A stretch of DNA of 64,000 nt from an uncultured Enterobacteriaceae bacterium (GTDB lineage: Bacteria > Pseudomonadota > Gammaproteobacteria > Enterobacterales > Enterobacteriaceae): assembly GCA_947631255.1 (NCBI GenBank), contig CANRKT010000003.1, forward strand, positions 46,038 to 110,037. The letters are read 5' to 3'. The position numbers were made by a program, and so were the translations under genes. Within the stretch, counting starts at the first letter, position 1. Each line of letters opens with the position of its first letter. Shown here piece by piece: positions 1-8,105 of the stretch. Below the pieces are notes generated by a model that ran no database searches, was not told where the DNA came from, and was given only the letters and a program-made list of their open reading frames with translations.

Positions 1-493
1 TATCGTCAATCAGTACCAGACCTGACAGGCCCATCGCAACTTGGCGCCCGGTTTGTCCGTGCTGATGGGGATGAAACCAGCAGGTCGCTGCTTGCTGTTG
101 TGGGGTAAAGGTCACACTCCTGCTACCGCCAGCGCGAATAATACCCTGCGGTCCACCATCAACTTCACCAGGAACTTCAAGACCATGCCAGTGCACTGTG
201 GTCTCTTCTGGCAGATTATTCATGATATCAACGGTGACGGTTTTACCTTGACGCAGTTTTAATGCTGGCCCCAACAAAGAACCGTTATACCCATAAGTGG
301 TAGCAATGTTGTCTGCAAACTGGGTGGTTCCGGCATTAATATTCAGACGGATGCGATTTTTGGCATCCGCGGTCAACAATTCAGGGATCGGTAATGCAGG
401 GCGTGTAGCCGCCCAGGCAGTACGGCTCCATAGGGGAAGCGCACTAAAGGCGCCAAGAGCTGCGGAATACTTAATGAAATCACGACGATGCAC
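1..493 (-). CDS. cueO: CueO multicopper oxidase, N-terminal part (runs off window)
   Basis: This is the first 164 codons of a periplasmic multicopper oxidase that oxidises Cu(I) and protects the envelope from copper. The start is GTG at 493, with AGGAG six bases upstream. The protein opens with a twin-arginine signal (HRRDFIKYS, residues 2-10) and a hydrophobic stretch ending near A28. The first cupredoxin domain carries the copper-ligand motifs HWHG (101-104) and HPHQHG (141-146). The gene continues beyond base 1. I saw no CueR-type dyad (CCTTCC/GGAAGG) in the A+T-rich upstream region, so copper induction is not visible here. The family call is secure. Confidence 0.95.
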   Translation of the reverse strand, partial: MHRRDFIKYSAALGAFSALPLWSRTAWAATRPALPIPELLTADAKNRIRLNINAGTTQFADNIATTYGYNGSLLGPALKLRQGKTVTVDIMNNLPEETTVHWHGLEVPGEVDGGPQGIIRAGGSRSVTFTPQQQAATCWFHPHQHGQTGRQVAMGLSGLVLIDD

Positions 494-636
494 ATTCAAC
501 TCCTTTTGTCAGCAAAAGAGTAACCATAATAAACCTAATAATAAAAATAAGGTCGATTATTCAACAAATAATAAATATCGTCTCGCCCTGTTTAACTGTG
601 TTAACGTTTATTATCTGTTAAAAGATGGTGGGTGTG

Positions 637-984
637 ATGAACATCAGAGTAAAGGCATTATTACTGAGTACGTTGCTGAGCTATTCAGCCAGCAGTATGG
701 CACTAAGTGAATCAGAAGCTGAAGACCTGGCGGATTTAACTGCCGTCTTTGTATTTTTGAAAAATGATTGCGGCTATCAAAGCCTACCCAATGATCAGAT
801 ACGTCGTGCACTGGTATTTTTTGCCCAGCAGAATAAGTGGGATCTGAGTAATTATAATCTAGCGAATATGAAGGCGCTGGGTGAAGAAAGTTACAATGAT
901 CTGAGTGGGATAAAAATAGCCACAGATAAAAAATGTAAAGCACTGGCGAAAGACTCTCTTAACCTGCTGGCTTATGTGAAATAA
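637..984 (+). CDS. yacC: YacC, small exported pilotin-like (PulS/OutS family) protein
   Basis: This is a 115-residue protein with a clear N-terminal signal segment (MNIRVKALLLSTLLSYSASSMA). The mature part is close to enterobacterial YacC, including ALSESEAEDLADLTAVF and the C-terminal KKCKALAKDSLNLLAYVK. Two conserved cysteines in the mature part could form a disulphide. The family is related to PulS/OutS pilotins of type II secretion; the role of YacC is not established. I prefer ATG 637 over the in-frame ATG at 625 because GGTGGG lies just upstream of 637 and the signal peptide then starts normally. It lies between cueO and speE, as in E. coli. Confidence 0.9.
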   Translation: MNIRVKALLLSTLLSYSASSMALSESEAEDLADLTAVFVFLKNDCGYQSLPNDQIRRALVFFAQQNKWDLSNYNLANMKALGEESYNDLSGIKIATDKKCKALAKDSLNLLAYVK

Positions 985-1093
985 CCCTCTTCCCCCTTGA
1001 TTTCCCTGTTGAAATAATGACCGTGCATCCCCGCTCATTGTTAGCTATGATATTTTTCTTTTTTCAATAGGGTTAATAGCGGAGGTGTCAGCG

Positions 1094-1960
1094 ATGACCC
1101 AAAAATCGGTGTGGCAAGAAACGCTGCATGATAAGTTTGGCCAATACTTTGTCATCGACAATGTGCTCTATCATGAAAAGACCGATCATCAGGATCTGAT
1201 CATTTTCGAAAATGAAGCTTTTGGTCGCGTCATGGCATTGGATGGCGTAGTGCAAACCACTGAACGTGATGAATTTATCTATCATGAGATGATGGCTCAC
1301 GTTCCCCTGTTTGCTCATGGTCAGGCAAAACATGTCCTGATAATCGGCGGTGGTGACGGTGGGATGCTTCGCGAAGTGGCGCGTCATAAAAACGTCGAAA
1401 CCATCACTATGGTAGAAATTGACGCCGGGGTGGTCTCTTTTTGCCGTCAGTATCTGCCTAATCACAGTGCTGGAAGCTACGACGATCCGCGTTTTAAGCT
1501 TGTTATCGACGACGGTGTCAATTTTGTGAATCAGACATCACAAACCTTTGACGTGATAATTTCTGACTGCACTGATCCTATCGGTCCAGGAGAAACACTT
1601 TTCACTTCAGAATTTTATGAAGGCTGCTATCGCTGTCTCAACCCTAATGGTATTTTCGTTGCCCAAAACGGAGTCTGCTTCTTACAGCAAGATGAAGCCA
1701 TTGACAGCCATCGCAAGCTCAGCCATTCATTTCAAGATGTGAGTTTTTACCAGGCAGCCATTCCTACCTATTTTGGCGGTATCATGACTTTTGCATGGGC
1801 CAGCGATAATCCAGGCATGCGTCATCTGTCGAGTGAACTCATTCAAGCACGCTTCCATAAAGCGGGTATCACTTGCCGCTATTACAACCCGGCAGTTCAT
1901 ACCGCGGCGTTTGCACTGCCACAGTATTTGCAAAATGCCTTGTCCTTATCGTCCTCCTGA
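1094..1960 (+). CDS. speE: Spermidine synthase
   Basis: The enzyme transfers aminopropyl from decarboxylated S-adenosylmethionine to putrescine, giving spermidine and methylthioadenosine, in the cytosol. The 288 residues match the usual length. The nucleotide-binding loop GGGDGG is at 85-90, and the SDCTDPIG motif at 157-164 holds the catalytic aspartate D158. ATG 1094 is chosen because GGAGG lies eight bases upstream; the in-frame GTG at 1085 would overlap that ribosome site. speD follows 15 bases after the stop, so the two form the standard operon in which SpeD makes the aminopropyl donor. Confidence 0.97.
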   Translation: MTQKSVWQETLHDKFGQYFVIDNVLYHEKTDHQDLIIFENEAFGRVMALDGVVQTTERDEFIYHEMMAHVPLFAHGQAKHVLIIGGGDGGMLREVARHKNVETITMVEIDAGVVSFCRQYLPNHSAGSYDDPRFKLVIDDGVNFVNQTSQTFDVIISDCTDPIGPGETLFTSEFYEGCYRCLNPNGIFVAQNGVCFLQQDEAIDSHRKLSHSFQDVSFYQAAIPTYFGGIMTFAWASDNPGMRHLSSELIQARFHKAGITCRYYNPAVHTAAFALPQYLQNALSLSSS

Positions 1961-1975
1961 GGAGATTTTTATAAA

Positions 1976-2770
1976 TTGAAAAAGCTTAAACTGCATGGCT
2001 TTAATAATCTGACAAAAAGCCTGAGTTTTTGTATCTACGATATTTGTTATGCCAAAACAGCCGATCAACGCGATGGTTATATCGCGTATATTGATGAATT
2101 GTATAACGCCAATCGTCTGACTGAGATCCTGAGCGAGACCTGTTCAATTATTGGAGCTAATATTTTAAATATTGCCCGCCAGGACTATGAACCCCAGGGA
2201 GCCAGCGTCACTATTCTGGTCAGTGAAGAGCCAATCGATCCCCAGAGTATCGACCAGTCTGAACATCCTGGTCCACTGCCAGATGCTATTGTCGCTCACC
2301 TTGATAAAAGCCATATTTGTGTCCATACCTATCCGGAGAGCCATCCGGAGGGTGGGATCTGTACCTTCAGAGCAGATATTGAGGTCTCTACTTGCGGTGT
2401 GATTTCACCGCTGAACGCACTGAATTATCTGATTCATCAGCTAGAAAGCGATATTGTCACCATCGACTACCGAGTACGGGGCTTTACCCGCGACGTAAAC
2501 GGTATGAAGCATTTTATCGATCATGAAATTAATTCGATTCAGAATTTTATGCCTGATGATATGAAAATGCTGTACGACATGGTGGATGTGAACGTTTATC
2601 AGGAGAACATCTTCCATACCAAGATGTTACTGAAGGAGTTTGATCTTAAACATTACCTGTTTAACATTAATCCCGACGATCTTAACCCACAAGAACGCAA
2701 AACAATTACCGATCTGTTGTGGAAAGAAATGCGCGAGATCTACTACGCACGGAATACTCCGGTCGTATGA
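1976..2770 (+). CDS. speD: S-adenosylmethionine decarboxylase proenzyme
   Basis: SpeD decarboxylates S-adenosylmethionine to supply the aminopropyl donor for SpeE. The 264-residue proenzyme carries the self-cleavage site K111-S112-H113; S112 becomes the pyruvoyl cofactor of the alpha chain. The start is TTG at 1976, preceded by GAGGAG eleven bases upstream that overlaps the end of speE. No suitable ATG lies nearby and the N-terminus [20 protein letters not shown] is conserved in the family. The rare start and wide spacing suggest low or coupled translation. Confidence 0.96.
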   Translation: MKKLKLHGFNNLTKSLSFCIYDICYAKTADQRDGYIAYIDELYNANRLTEILSETCSIIGANILNIARQDYEPQGASVTILVSEEPIDPQSIDQSEHPGPLPDAIVAHLDKSHICVHTYPESHPEGGICTFRADIEVSTCGVISPLNALNYLIHQLESDIVTIDYRVRGFTRDVNGMKHFIDHEINSIQNFMPDDMKMLYDMVDVNVYQENIFHTKMLLKEFDLKHYLFNINPDDLNPQERKTITDLLWKEMREIYYARNTPVV

Positions 2771-2774
2771 TGAC

Positions 2775-2806
2775 AACCATGTGGAGCAGCAATGCCCCAC
2801 ATGGTT
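2775..2806. terminator. Hairpin between convergent speD and yacL
   Basis: A perfect 10-bp inverted repeat (AACCATGTGG/CCACATGGTT) with a 12-base loop lies between the speD stop and the end of yacL and touches the yacL stop codon. The thymine run is weak on both sides. A shared terminator is the likely role, but factor-independent activity is uncertain. Confidence 0.5.
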
Positions 2807-3167
2807 ATCTTTGTTGCAAAAATTCCCGGTAGGCATCCACCACCAACAAGAAATCTTCTACGCCACAAAAAGAGAGACTCTCTTCATCATAGTAGCTCAT
2901 CCCCTCTTCCATTTCGTCTCCGGAGATAGCTAACTGGTTAGCGCGGATCATCACCTCTTCGCCGTCCAGCCATAGCGTATATTCATGGCCGACATGCTGC
3001 CACTGACGCTCACTGCCTTTAACCGATAACGCCGCTTGCTCGATGTTGTCCAGCAGGGTCAGGTCGCCTTTGACCTCTTCATTGAACCAGTGTCCGACGA
3101 CCTCATGGCCCATCGACATCCGGACACGAACCAGGCCGGTGATATCACGTAAAAATTCATATTCCAT
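2805..3167 (-). CDS. yacL: YacL, UPF0231 family protein
   Basis: This is a 120-residue acidic cytosolic protein that matches YacL of enteric bacteria over its whole length, starting [20 protein letters not shown] and ending with an acidic stretch near [10 protein letters not shown]. No signal peptide, membrane span or catalytic motif is visible. The function of the UPF0231 family is not known. It is convergent with speD, as in E. coli, and stands alone. The name is secure, the role is not. Confidence 0.9.
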   Translation of the reverse strand: MEYEFLRDITGLVRVRMSMGHEVVGHWFNEEVKGDLTLLDNIEQAALSVKGSERQWQHVGHEYTLWLDGEEVMIRANQLAISGDEMEEGMSYYDEESLSFCGVEDFLLVVDAYREFLQQR

Positions 3168-3236
3168 GGTGCTTTCCTGTATAGCGCTGAGCGGCCAACT
3201 GTGTTGACGTTAGTAAACTAATTATTGCAAGAAAAC

Positions 3237-3293
3237 GGGGGCAATACCTAATGCCTATCGCTTAAGGTGAGCGGCATTAGAAGATAAGCCCCC
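3237..3293. terminator. Nested inverted repeat ending the lipoprotein gene
   Basis: GGGGGC (3237-3242) pairs with GCCCCC (3288-3293), and inside it CTAATGCC (3248-3255) pairs with GGCATTAG (3273-3280). Read on the minus strand, the stem is followed by GTTTTCTTG, as expected for a terminator of the lipoprotein gene ending at 3338. On the plus strand TTTATTTTAG follows, so it may act in both directions. Confidence 0.6.
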
Positions 3294-3337
3294 TTTATTT
3301 TAGTATCGACCAGGGTGGGTTATTCATTGTTTTTTTA

Positions 3338-4051
3338 TTAAGAAGTACTTGCCGCAGATGTTTCCTGTTGGATTACAGGTGTCTCAGCCTGCTCTGGAGT
3401 CACAGTCGGCGACCAAAGTACATCGGTGCCTGGCATTGTCGTCGGCTCCGCAGGTTTCGGGGTAACAGAAGCAGGGGAAACTGCCTCTTCTGCTGCTGAA
3501 GACGCGACGCCTATTGCTGTTGAGGCCGGCTTTTCTGTCGCCTCACCCTGAGTGGCTGAATGAGTCCCTTCCTGGTTATCTGACAGGCTAAGTTGAGTTA
3601 TCTGTGGAACGGGTACCGGCTGAGACTGACCGACTTGTTTTTCTGGAATAGGTGCTGAGTGCGGAAGAGGATCGATCCCACGCTCCATGAAGAGCGGATC
3701 GTACCGTGCTACCCGGTAAGCAACAAAGCGCGGGGAGTCTGCCGAGGTGGTCACCTTTAAGGCAGGGATCGTCACTGCGCCTATCAGAGTACGAGCATAG
3801 CCACCGACCCGATGTTCACCTGCTGGCACCTGGAGCAATATCGCCTCACCCACCGGAAGAAGACCTGCCTCTTTACCATCAACGGTGATAAACAAGGAAG
3901 AACCGTCAGCCGTCGATGAAGGAAGATGCGCGACCTTAAGCAGCGTAGCACCTGCGCTAAAGTCAGCGACGTTTTGCTTGTCCTGTTGTATAGCACATCC
4001 GCTTAGCAGGAGAGTTATCCCAATAACGGCCGGGATAATACGCTGGATCAT
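3338..4051 (-). CDS. Predicted lipoprotein of unknown function
   Basis: This is a 237-residue protein with a type II signal peptide: a positively charged start, a hydrophobic core and the lipobox LLSGC, cysteine at residue 19. Residues about 30-125 look folded (SSLFITVDGKEAGLLPVGEA, then QVPAGEHRVGGYAR), which resembles the small beta-domains of envelope proteins that present a ligand on a PEGA-like fold. The C-terminal 110 residues are rich in Pro, Ala, Thr, Ser, Glu and Gln, low in complexity, and probably a flexible linker. I do not recognise a named family. It stands alone with its own terminator. Localisation is well supported; function is unknown. Confidence 0.75.
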   Translation of the reverse strand: MIQRIIPAVIGITLLLSGCAIQQDKQNVADFSAGATLLKVAHLPSSTADGSSLFITVDGKEAGLLPVGEAILLQVPAGEHRVGGYARTLIGAVTIPALKVTTSADSPRFVAYRVARYDPLFMERGIDPLPHSAPIPEKQVGQSQPVPVPQITQLSLSDNQEGTHSATQGEATEKPASTAIGVASSAAEEAVSPASVTPKPAEPTTMPGTDVLWSPTVTPEQAETPVIQQETSAASTS

Positions 4052-4430
4052 GGTTTGTGAGTTTCCTGTTAGTGAGTTGTTATCTTCGGCACAATATAAC
4101 CAAGGCTGTGCCTAATATTAATGGTATCTGGCCAATCTGAGATAATTCTGTATTTAATCCAGGCAATGCCCTTCTGTTTTGCCGTATCAAGAACATCAGG
4201 CAATGATTGTGCCTGTCGATGAAACCTCAGGCAACTAAACAGCAAGATTACTCTGCTGGCGGGAGAACGTTACCTTGACAACCACGAACGGGTCTTTTCG
4301 GAATATACGTATACCCCCTGCTAATCCTGGAATATGCCTCGAATAACCTGACAGAAACTATCATCCCAGCAGATGCCTCCACGCAGCCTCGCTACATTTT
4401 AGCGTTATCTAACATACAAATAACATCATA
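4052..4430. other. Intergenic stretch without a recognisable gene
   Basis: This A+T-rich spacer lies between the lipoprotein promoter region and an orphan reading frame. The only coding-like trace is a run of about 33 codons on the plus strand around 4220-4324 (including LLAGERYLDNHERVFSEY) that has no plausible start or ribosome site and is closed by stops. I see no RNA gene or repeat. It may belong to a decayed locus together with the next entry. Confidence 0.3.
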
Positions 4431-4820
4431 ATGTTCAACAATTTATTATCCGAATCAATCTCAGTAGCAATAATTACTCACCCAAACACAGAGAAAAGCC
4501 CCATGCTCAGTCATGCCGTAAAAGACCCATCTTTCCCCCCTATTCCTGCCAGACATAAAGTGAATGGTGACATTCCTCAGAACAACAGTGAATCATCTGC
4601 GCTGACGGCGGAAATAAATTTTGTTCGTGACAGTACGCTGACGTTACCCATGCAGAAAAACGCTTCAATACCTGTCACCGATGGATTTCTGACTCGTGCA
4701 TGGCGCAGTATTCAAGCTAAAGATAGGGATAACTTTAGTGAAAATATGAGCGACGAAGGGGGAGCTGAGCTGACAGACATTCTTATCGTTGGGGAAACCC
4801 TACGCCAGCAGTTTACTTGA
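4431..4820 (+). CDS. Orphan hypothetical protein, possibly a decaying gene
   Basis: This open frame of 129 codons has no recognised family. It starts MFNNLLSESISVAIITHPNT; a second start, MLSHAVKDPSFPPIP, lies at 4504. There is no strong ribosome site and no membrane span. The frame stops at 4818-4820, but removing one base there would continue it as EGKLSLAEISK to an amber codon at 4852. The same frame then stays open well past 4993 (RVFLLTAHRYYLNEKFGKL and on). This pattern suggests a longer gene broken by a frameshift and a stop. It may equally be a short real gene. Confidence 0.35.
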   Translation: MFNNLLSESISVAIITHPNTEKSPMLSHAVKDPSFPPIPARHKVNGDIPQNNSESSALTAEINFVRDSTLTLPMQKNASIPVTDGFLTRAWRSIQAKDRDNFSENMSDEGGAELTDILIVGETLRQQFT

Positions 4821-5110
4821 AGGTAAATTATCTCTTGCAGAGATCTCAAAATAGCGGGTATTTCTGCTGACGGCACATAGATATTATCTGAATGAAAAAT
4901 TTGGTAAGCTCTCGCCCATAAGCACAATCCCTGGACTCAAGAATAATAAAATCGAGACAGTTAATCCTGCAAAGAAAAATATAAAAAGAGTAATGAGCGG
5001 ACTAAGTTATATTAAGAGAACGGTGAGCCGGAGGTATATTTACTGCATACCGTTACTGGCAGGTTATCCGTCAGAACGAGCTTTACAGAGCGATACGCTC
5101 ATTTTATTAA
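4821..5110 (+). pseudogene. Possible decayed continuation of the orphan frame
   Basis: After the stop at 4820 the +1 frame remains open apart from one amber codon at 4852-4854. It encodes a basic stretch (HRYYLNEKFGKLSP, then KKNIKRVMSGLSYIKRTVSR). The strand is A+T rich and has no ribosome site at the internal ATG 4993. It is read here as a remnant; there is no homology basis for a function. Confidence 0.25.
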
Positions 5111-5137
5111 GTGGCTCACATCACACCTGTGAGCCAC
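5111..5137. terminator. Terminator of the tetronate permease gene
   Basis: A perfect 10-bp stem (GTGGCTCACA/TGTGAGCCAC) with a 7-base loop lies 17 bases past the stop of the permease gene on the minus strand. TTAATAAAAT follows on that strand and TCTTTCTC on the other, so it may end transcription from both sides. Confidence 0.7.
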
Positions 5138-5154
5138 TCTTTCTCGTCAAGAGA

Positions 5155-6513
5155 TCAGACAAATGTCCATATTACCCAGGTGAAGATAAAACCTGATAAG
5201 CCGAGGATGGTGGTCAGCACCGTCCAGGTACGCAGACCGTCAGCTACCGAAAGTCCGAGATATTTAGTGACAATCCAGAAGCCAGAGTCATTAACGTGAG
5301 ACAGGCCTAAGCCACCAAAACAAGCCGCCAGGGTCACCAGGACTAACTGAAGCTGATTGAGTCCGGTCACCGCTTCACTGAGTAAGCCGCAGGTGGTCAG
5401 AATCGCTACTGTAGCAGAGCCTTGGGAAGCACGTAACGCCAGTGAAAGAAGATATGCCGCTGGAACCAAAGGCAGATGAATATCGGTTAAGGTATCTGCC
5501 AGCGCTTTACCGATGCCTGACTCTACCAGCACTTTACCGAATACCCCACCAGCCCCCGTCACCATGATAACCATGGCCGCGGTTGGCAGTGCATCCCCCA
5601 TCACGCCACTGGCCTTTTCCAATGACCAGCCACGACGCAGGCCGATAAGCCACATAGCTAAAGTTAACGCAATCAGTAACGCAACAGTCGGCGAGCCTAT
5701 CAGTGCCATGGTGTTGCGGATAGCATTACCTTCAGGCAGCACTGTAGCAGAGACTGTGCCGAGCATAATGATAGCAATCGGTATCACAATCAGCGCAGCA
5801 ATCAATCCGGCAGAAGGCGCGGAGACCGGCGCTGTTCCAGGCGTAGTATCTTCAGGCTTAGCAAGCTGTAGCTGCTCAACAACCTCAACAGACAGAGAGT
5901 ATTGACGGCGGTTCATTCTTTTGGCTACCCAGTAGCCGATAACACCGACCGGAATAGAAACCAGTAATCCAAGAATAGTTAGCCAGCCAATATCGGCATT
6001 TAAAATACCCGCTGCGGCGACCGGTCCTGGATGCGGAGGCATGGCAACGTGAACCGTCAGCATCACACCGGCAACCGGTAAACCGAATTTAATTGGCGAG
6101 ACTTTAGCAACCTTAGCAAAGCCATAGATAATCGGGGCGAGAATAATAAAACCGACATCGAAAAATACCGGTATCCCGAGAATAAAAGCAGCGATAGTCA
6201 GTGCTGCTGCGACTAATGTTGGTCCCATTATTTCGGCAAAGCGATGCGCGAGTGACTCTGCACCGCCAGAGATTTCAATCATCCTGCCTAGCATAGCGCC
6301 AAGGCCGATAATAATCGCCACCGACCCCAGTACCCCACCCATACCGGAAGTGACAACTTTCATCACGTCCTGGGTTGGGATACCCGTCGCTAAGGCAACC
6401 AGCAAACTGACTACCAGTAGGGCAATAAACGGTTGTACTTTAAACTTGATAACCATCAGCAGCAGGAGTAGCACGCCTGCCAGTGCAATGCAGAGTAACA
6501 ACGAGGTAGCCAT
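5155..6513 (-). CDS. ygbN: GntP-family permease of the tetronate cluster (YgbN-like)
   Basis: This 452-residue integral membrane protein of the gluconate:H+ symporter (GntP) family has about twelve to fourteen hydrophobic segments spread along its length. Family hallmarks include ISGGAESLAHRFAE (about 81-94), the VFFDVGFIILAPI segment and VHVAMPPHPGPVAAAG near 155-170. The last gene of the otn cluster, it most likely imports the four-carbon sugar acid used by the enzymes upstream. The substrate is inferred from context, because GntP members differ in specificity (gluconate, idonate, fructuronate, glycerate). A terminator hairpin follows. Confidence 0.85.
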   Translation of the reverse strand: MATSLLLCIALAGVLLLLLMVIKFKVQPFIALLVVSLLVALATGIPTQDVMKVVTSGMGGVLGSVAIIIGLGAMLGRMIEISGGAESLAHRFAEIMGPTLVAAALTIAAFILGIPVFFDVGFIILAPIIYGFAKVAKVSPIKFGLPVAGVMLTVHVAMPPHPGPVAAAGILNADIGWLTILGLLVSIPVGVIGYWVAKRMNRRQYSLSVEVVEQLQLAKPEDTTPGTAPVSAPSAGLIAALIVIPIAIIMLGTVSATVLPEGNAIRNTMALIGSPTVALLIALTLAMWLIGLRRGWSLEKASGVMGDALPTAAMVIMVTGAGGVFGKVLVESGIGKALADTLTDIHLPLVPAAYLLSLALRASQGSATVAILTTCGLLSEAVTGLNQLQLVLVTLAACFGGLGLSHVNDSGFWIVTKYLGLSVADGLRTWTVLTTILGLSGFIFTWVIWTFV

Positions 6514-6654
6514 ATTTCTATCCTCATGGGTATTATTATTATTTAACGCAGGTATTAATCAGCTCCTTTTTAATAAAAGGAGCTGGGCCTATTTCTAGCT
6601 AATTAAAAGAGAGTACTTTAACTAATAATTAATAATGTTTTTTAACTTATTATT

Positions 6655-7431
6655 TCACTGCCATTTATTAAGCCACTCAAGGCCATCCGTTGTTTTGCCG
6701 CGGGGATTATATTCACAACCGATCCAGCCTGAATAGTTAACCCTATCTAACTCTTCAAATATATAATCATAATTTATCTCACCTTCATCTGGCTCATGAC
6801 GAGCCGGAACAGAGGCCACCTGAATATGCCCCACATACTCAGCTAAATCGTGAATAATTTGCGTAAGATTACCGTCAACTATTTGCGCATGAAAAAAGTC
6901 GAGCTGAATAAATACATTCGGTTTATCAATTTTCTTAAGCAACGCCAATGTCTGATATTGGCTAGCTATCAGATAACCCGGTTTTACCTTCTGGCTCAGG
7001 GCTTCAAGCATGATATTAATGCCATAAGGGGAAAACTTATCCGCCGCATAACGCACATTGTCGATAAACGTCTGCTGATAAGCGACTGGGTCGGTTCCCT
7101 CGGGAACCACACCAGCCATAATATGCACCGAAGGACAGCCTAAAACTCGGGCGTATTCCAGGGCGTTATTAATATCTTCATGCGCCTCAGCGGTACGACC
7201 TGGCAATGCGCTACGTCCCCACTCTCCCATTAGAGTATTACCCGGAGCAGTATTAAATAGCACTTGCTTGAGACTATTTTCGTTCAATTTTTCTGCGAGT
7301 AACTCAGCAGGATATTCATAAGGAAACAGATACTCGACGGCAGTAAAGCCGGCATCTGCAGCCGCCTTAAAACGATCGAGAAAAGGCACATCGGTAAACT
7401 GCATAGAAAGATTGGCAGCAAACTTAGGCAT
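6655..7431 (-). CDS. otnI: 2-oxo-tetronate isomerase
   Basis: A hydroxypyruvate-isomerase-like TIM barrel of about 258 residues. In the characterised pathway OtnI interconverts 2-oxo- and 3-oxo-tetronate to feed OtnK. The conserved N-terminus MPKFAANLSMQFTDVPFLDR, the VHIMAGVVP strand, LEALSQ, QLDFFHAQ and the C-terminal GWIGCEYNPRG supply the metal and acid-base residues (Glu, Asp, His, Glu). I choose ATG 7431 over 7446 because GGAG lies six bases ahead and the family begins at MPxFAANLSM. It follows otnC closely, with the permease downstream. Confidence 0.9.
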   Translation of the reverse strand: MPKFAANLSMQFTDVPFLDRFKAAADAGFTAVEYLFPYEYPAELLAEKLNENSLKQVLFNTAPGNTLMGEWGRSALPGRTAEAHEDINNALEYARVLGCPSVHIMAGVVPEGTDPVAYQQTFIDNVRYAADKFSPYGINIMLEALSQKVKPGYLIASQYQTLALLKKIDKPNVFIQLDFFHAQIVDGNLTQIIHDLAEYVGHIQVASVPARHEPDEGEINYDYIFEELDRVNYSGWIGCEYNPRGKTTDGLEWLNKWQ

Positions 7432-7448
7432 AATTAACTCCGTCATAG

Positions 7449-8105
7449 TCAGGACAGTTCAGCTATTTCTGGTTCAGTGAGATAGCGAACTTTTCTATCC
7501 CCAAGAATAAATATCAGTTTGGCGGTTTCTTCCAGCTCTTCCATATTATCAGCCGCTGCGCGCAGATTTTTTCCGGTCACTACTGGTCCATGATTGGCTA
7601 ACAAAAATGCCTTATAACGTGACGCAAGCCGACCTAAATCTTCGCCGAGACGCGCATCACCAGGACGATAGTAAGGCACCACAGGGACTTGACCGACCCG
7701 CATCACCACATAAGGTGTAAAGGGTCTGATAGCATCTTCAGTATTCAAATCTTCCAAGCAAGACAGGGCGGTCAAATAGGTACTATGAAGATGAACGATT
7801 GCCTGACACTCAGGGTCATTCTGATAGATAGCCCGGTGAAAAATGACCTCTTTTGAAGGCTTGTCACCTGACAACCATTCACCGCTCATCGTCACCTTTG
7901 ACAGTGTGTCGACATTTAGCTCCCCTAGGCAAGATCCCGTAGGGGTAGCCAGCAGATTGCCATCTTCCAACAGCAGGGAAAGATTCCCTGCCGATCCGGT
8001 GGCATAACCACGCTGGAAAAAAGAGGCACCGAGTTTGACCATTTCCTGGCGTGCTTGCAGCTCGCTGGCAGAATAATTCTCTGGTTCTGGCATAGCATCA
8101 CGCAT
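7449..8105 (-). CDS. otnC: 3-oxo-tetronate 4-phosphate decarboxylase
   Basis: A class II aldolase/adducin fold protein (218 residues) expected to decarboxylate 3-oxo-tetronate 4-phosphate to dihydroxyacetone phosphate. Signature segments are GYATGSAGNLSL, ATPTGSCLGEL, the zinc-binding HLHSTYLTAL and LLANHGPVV. ATG 8105 has AAAGGAG seven bases upstream; the longer frame to 8150 would run deep into otnK. The start overlaps the end of otnK by eight bases, which implies translational coupling. Confidence 0.92.
   Translation of the reverse strand: MRDAMPEPENYSASELQARQEMVKLGASFFQRGYATGSAGNLSLLLEDGNLLATPTGSCLGELNVDTLSKVTMSGEWLSGDKPSKEVIFHRAIYQNDPECQAIVHLHSTYLTALSCLEDLNTEDAIRPFTPYVVMRVGQVPVVPYYRPGDARLGEDLGRLASRYKAFLLANHGPVVTGKNLRAAADNMEELEETAKLIFILGDRKVRYLTEPEIAELS

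Noticed and set aside
297..710. Open frame of 137 codons spanning the cueO start and yacC
   Set aside because: It is antisense to cueO, then out of frame with yacC; no ribosome site.
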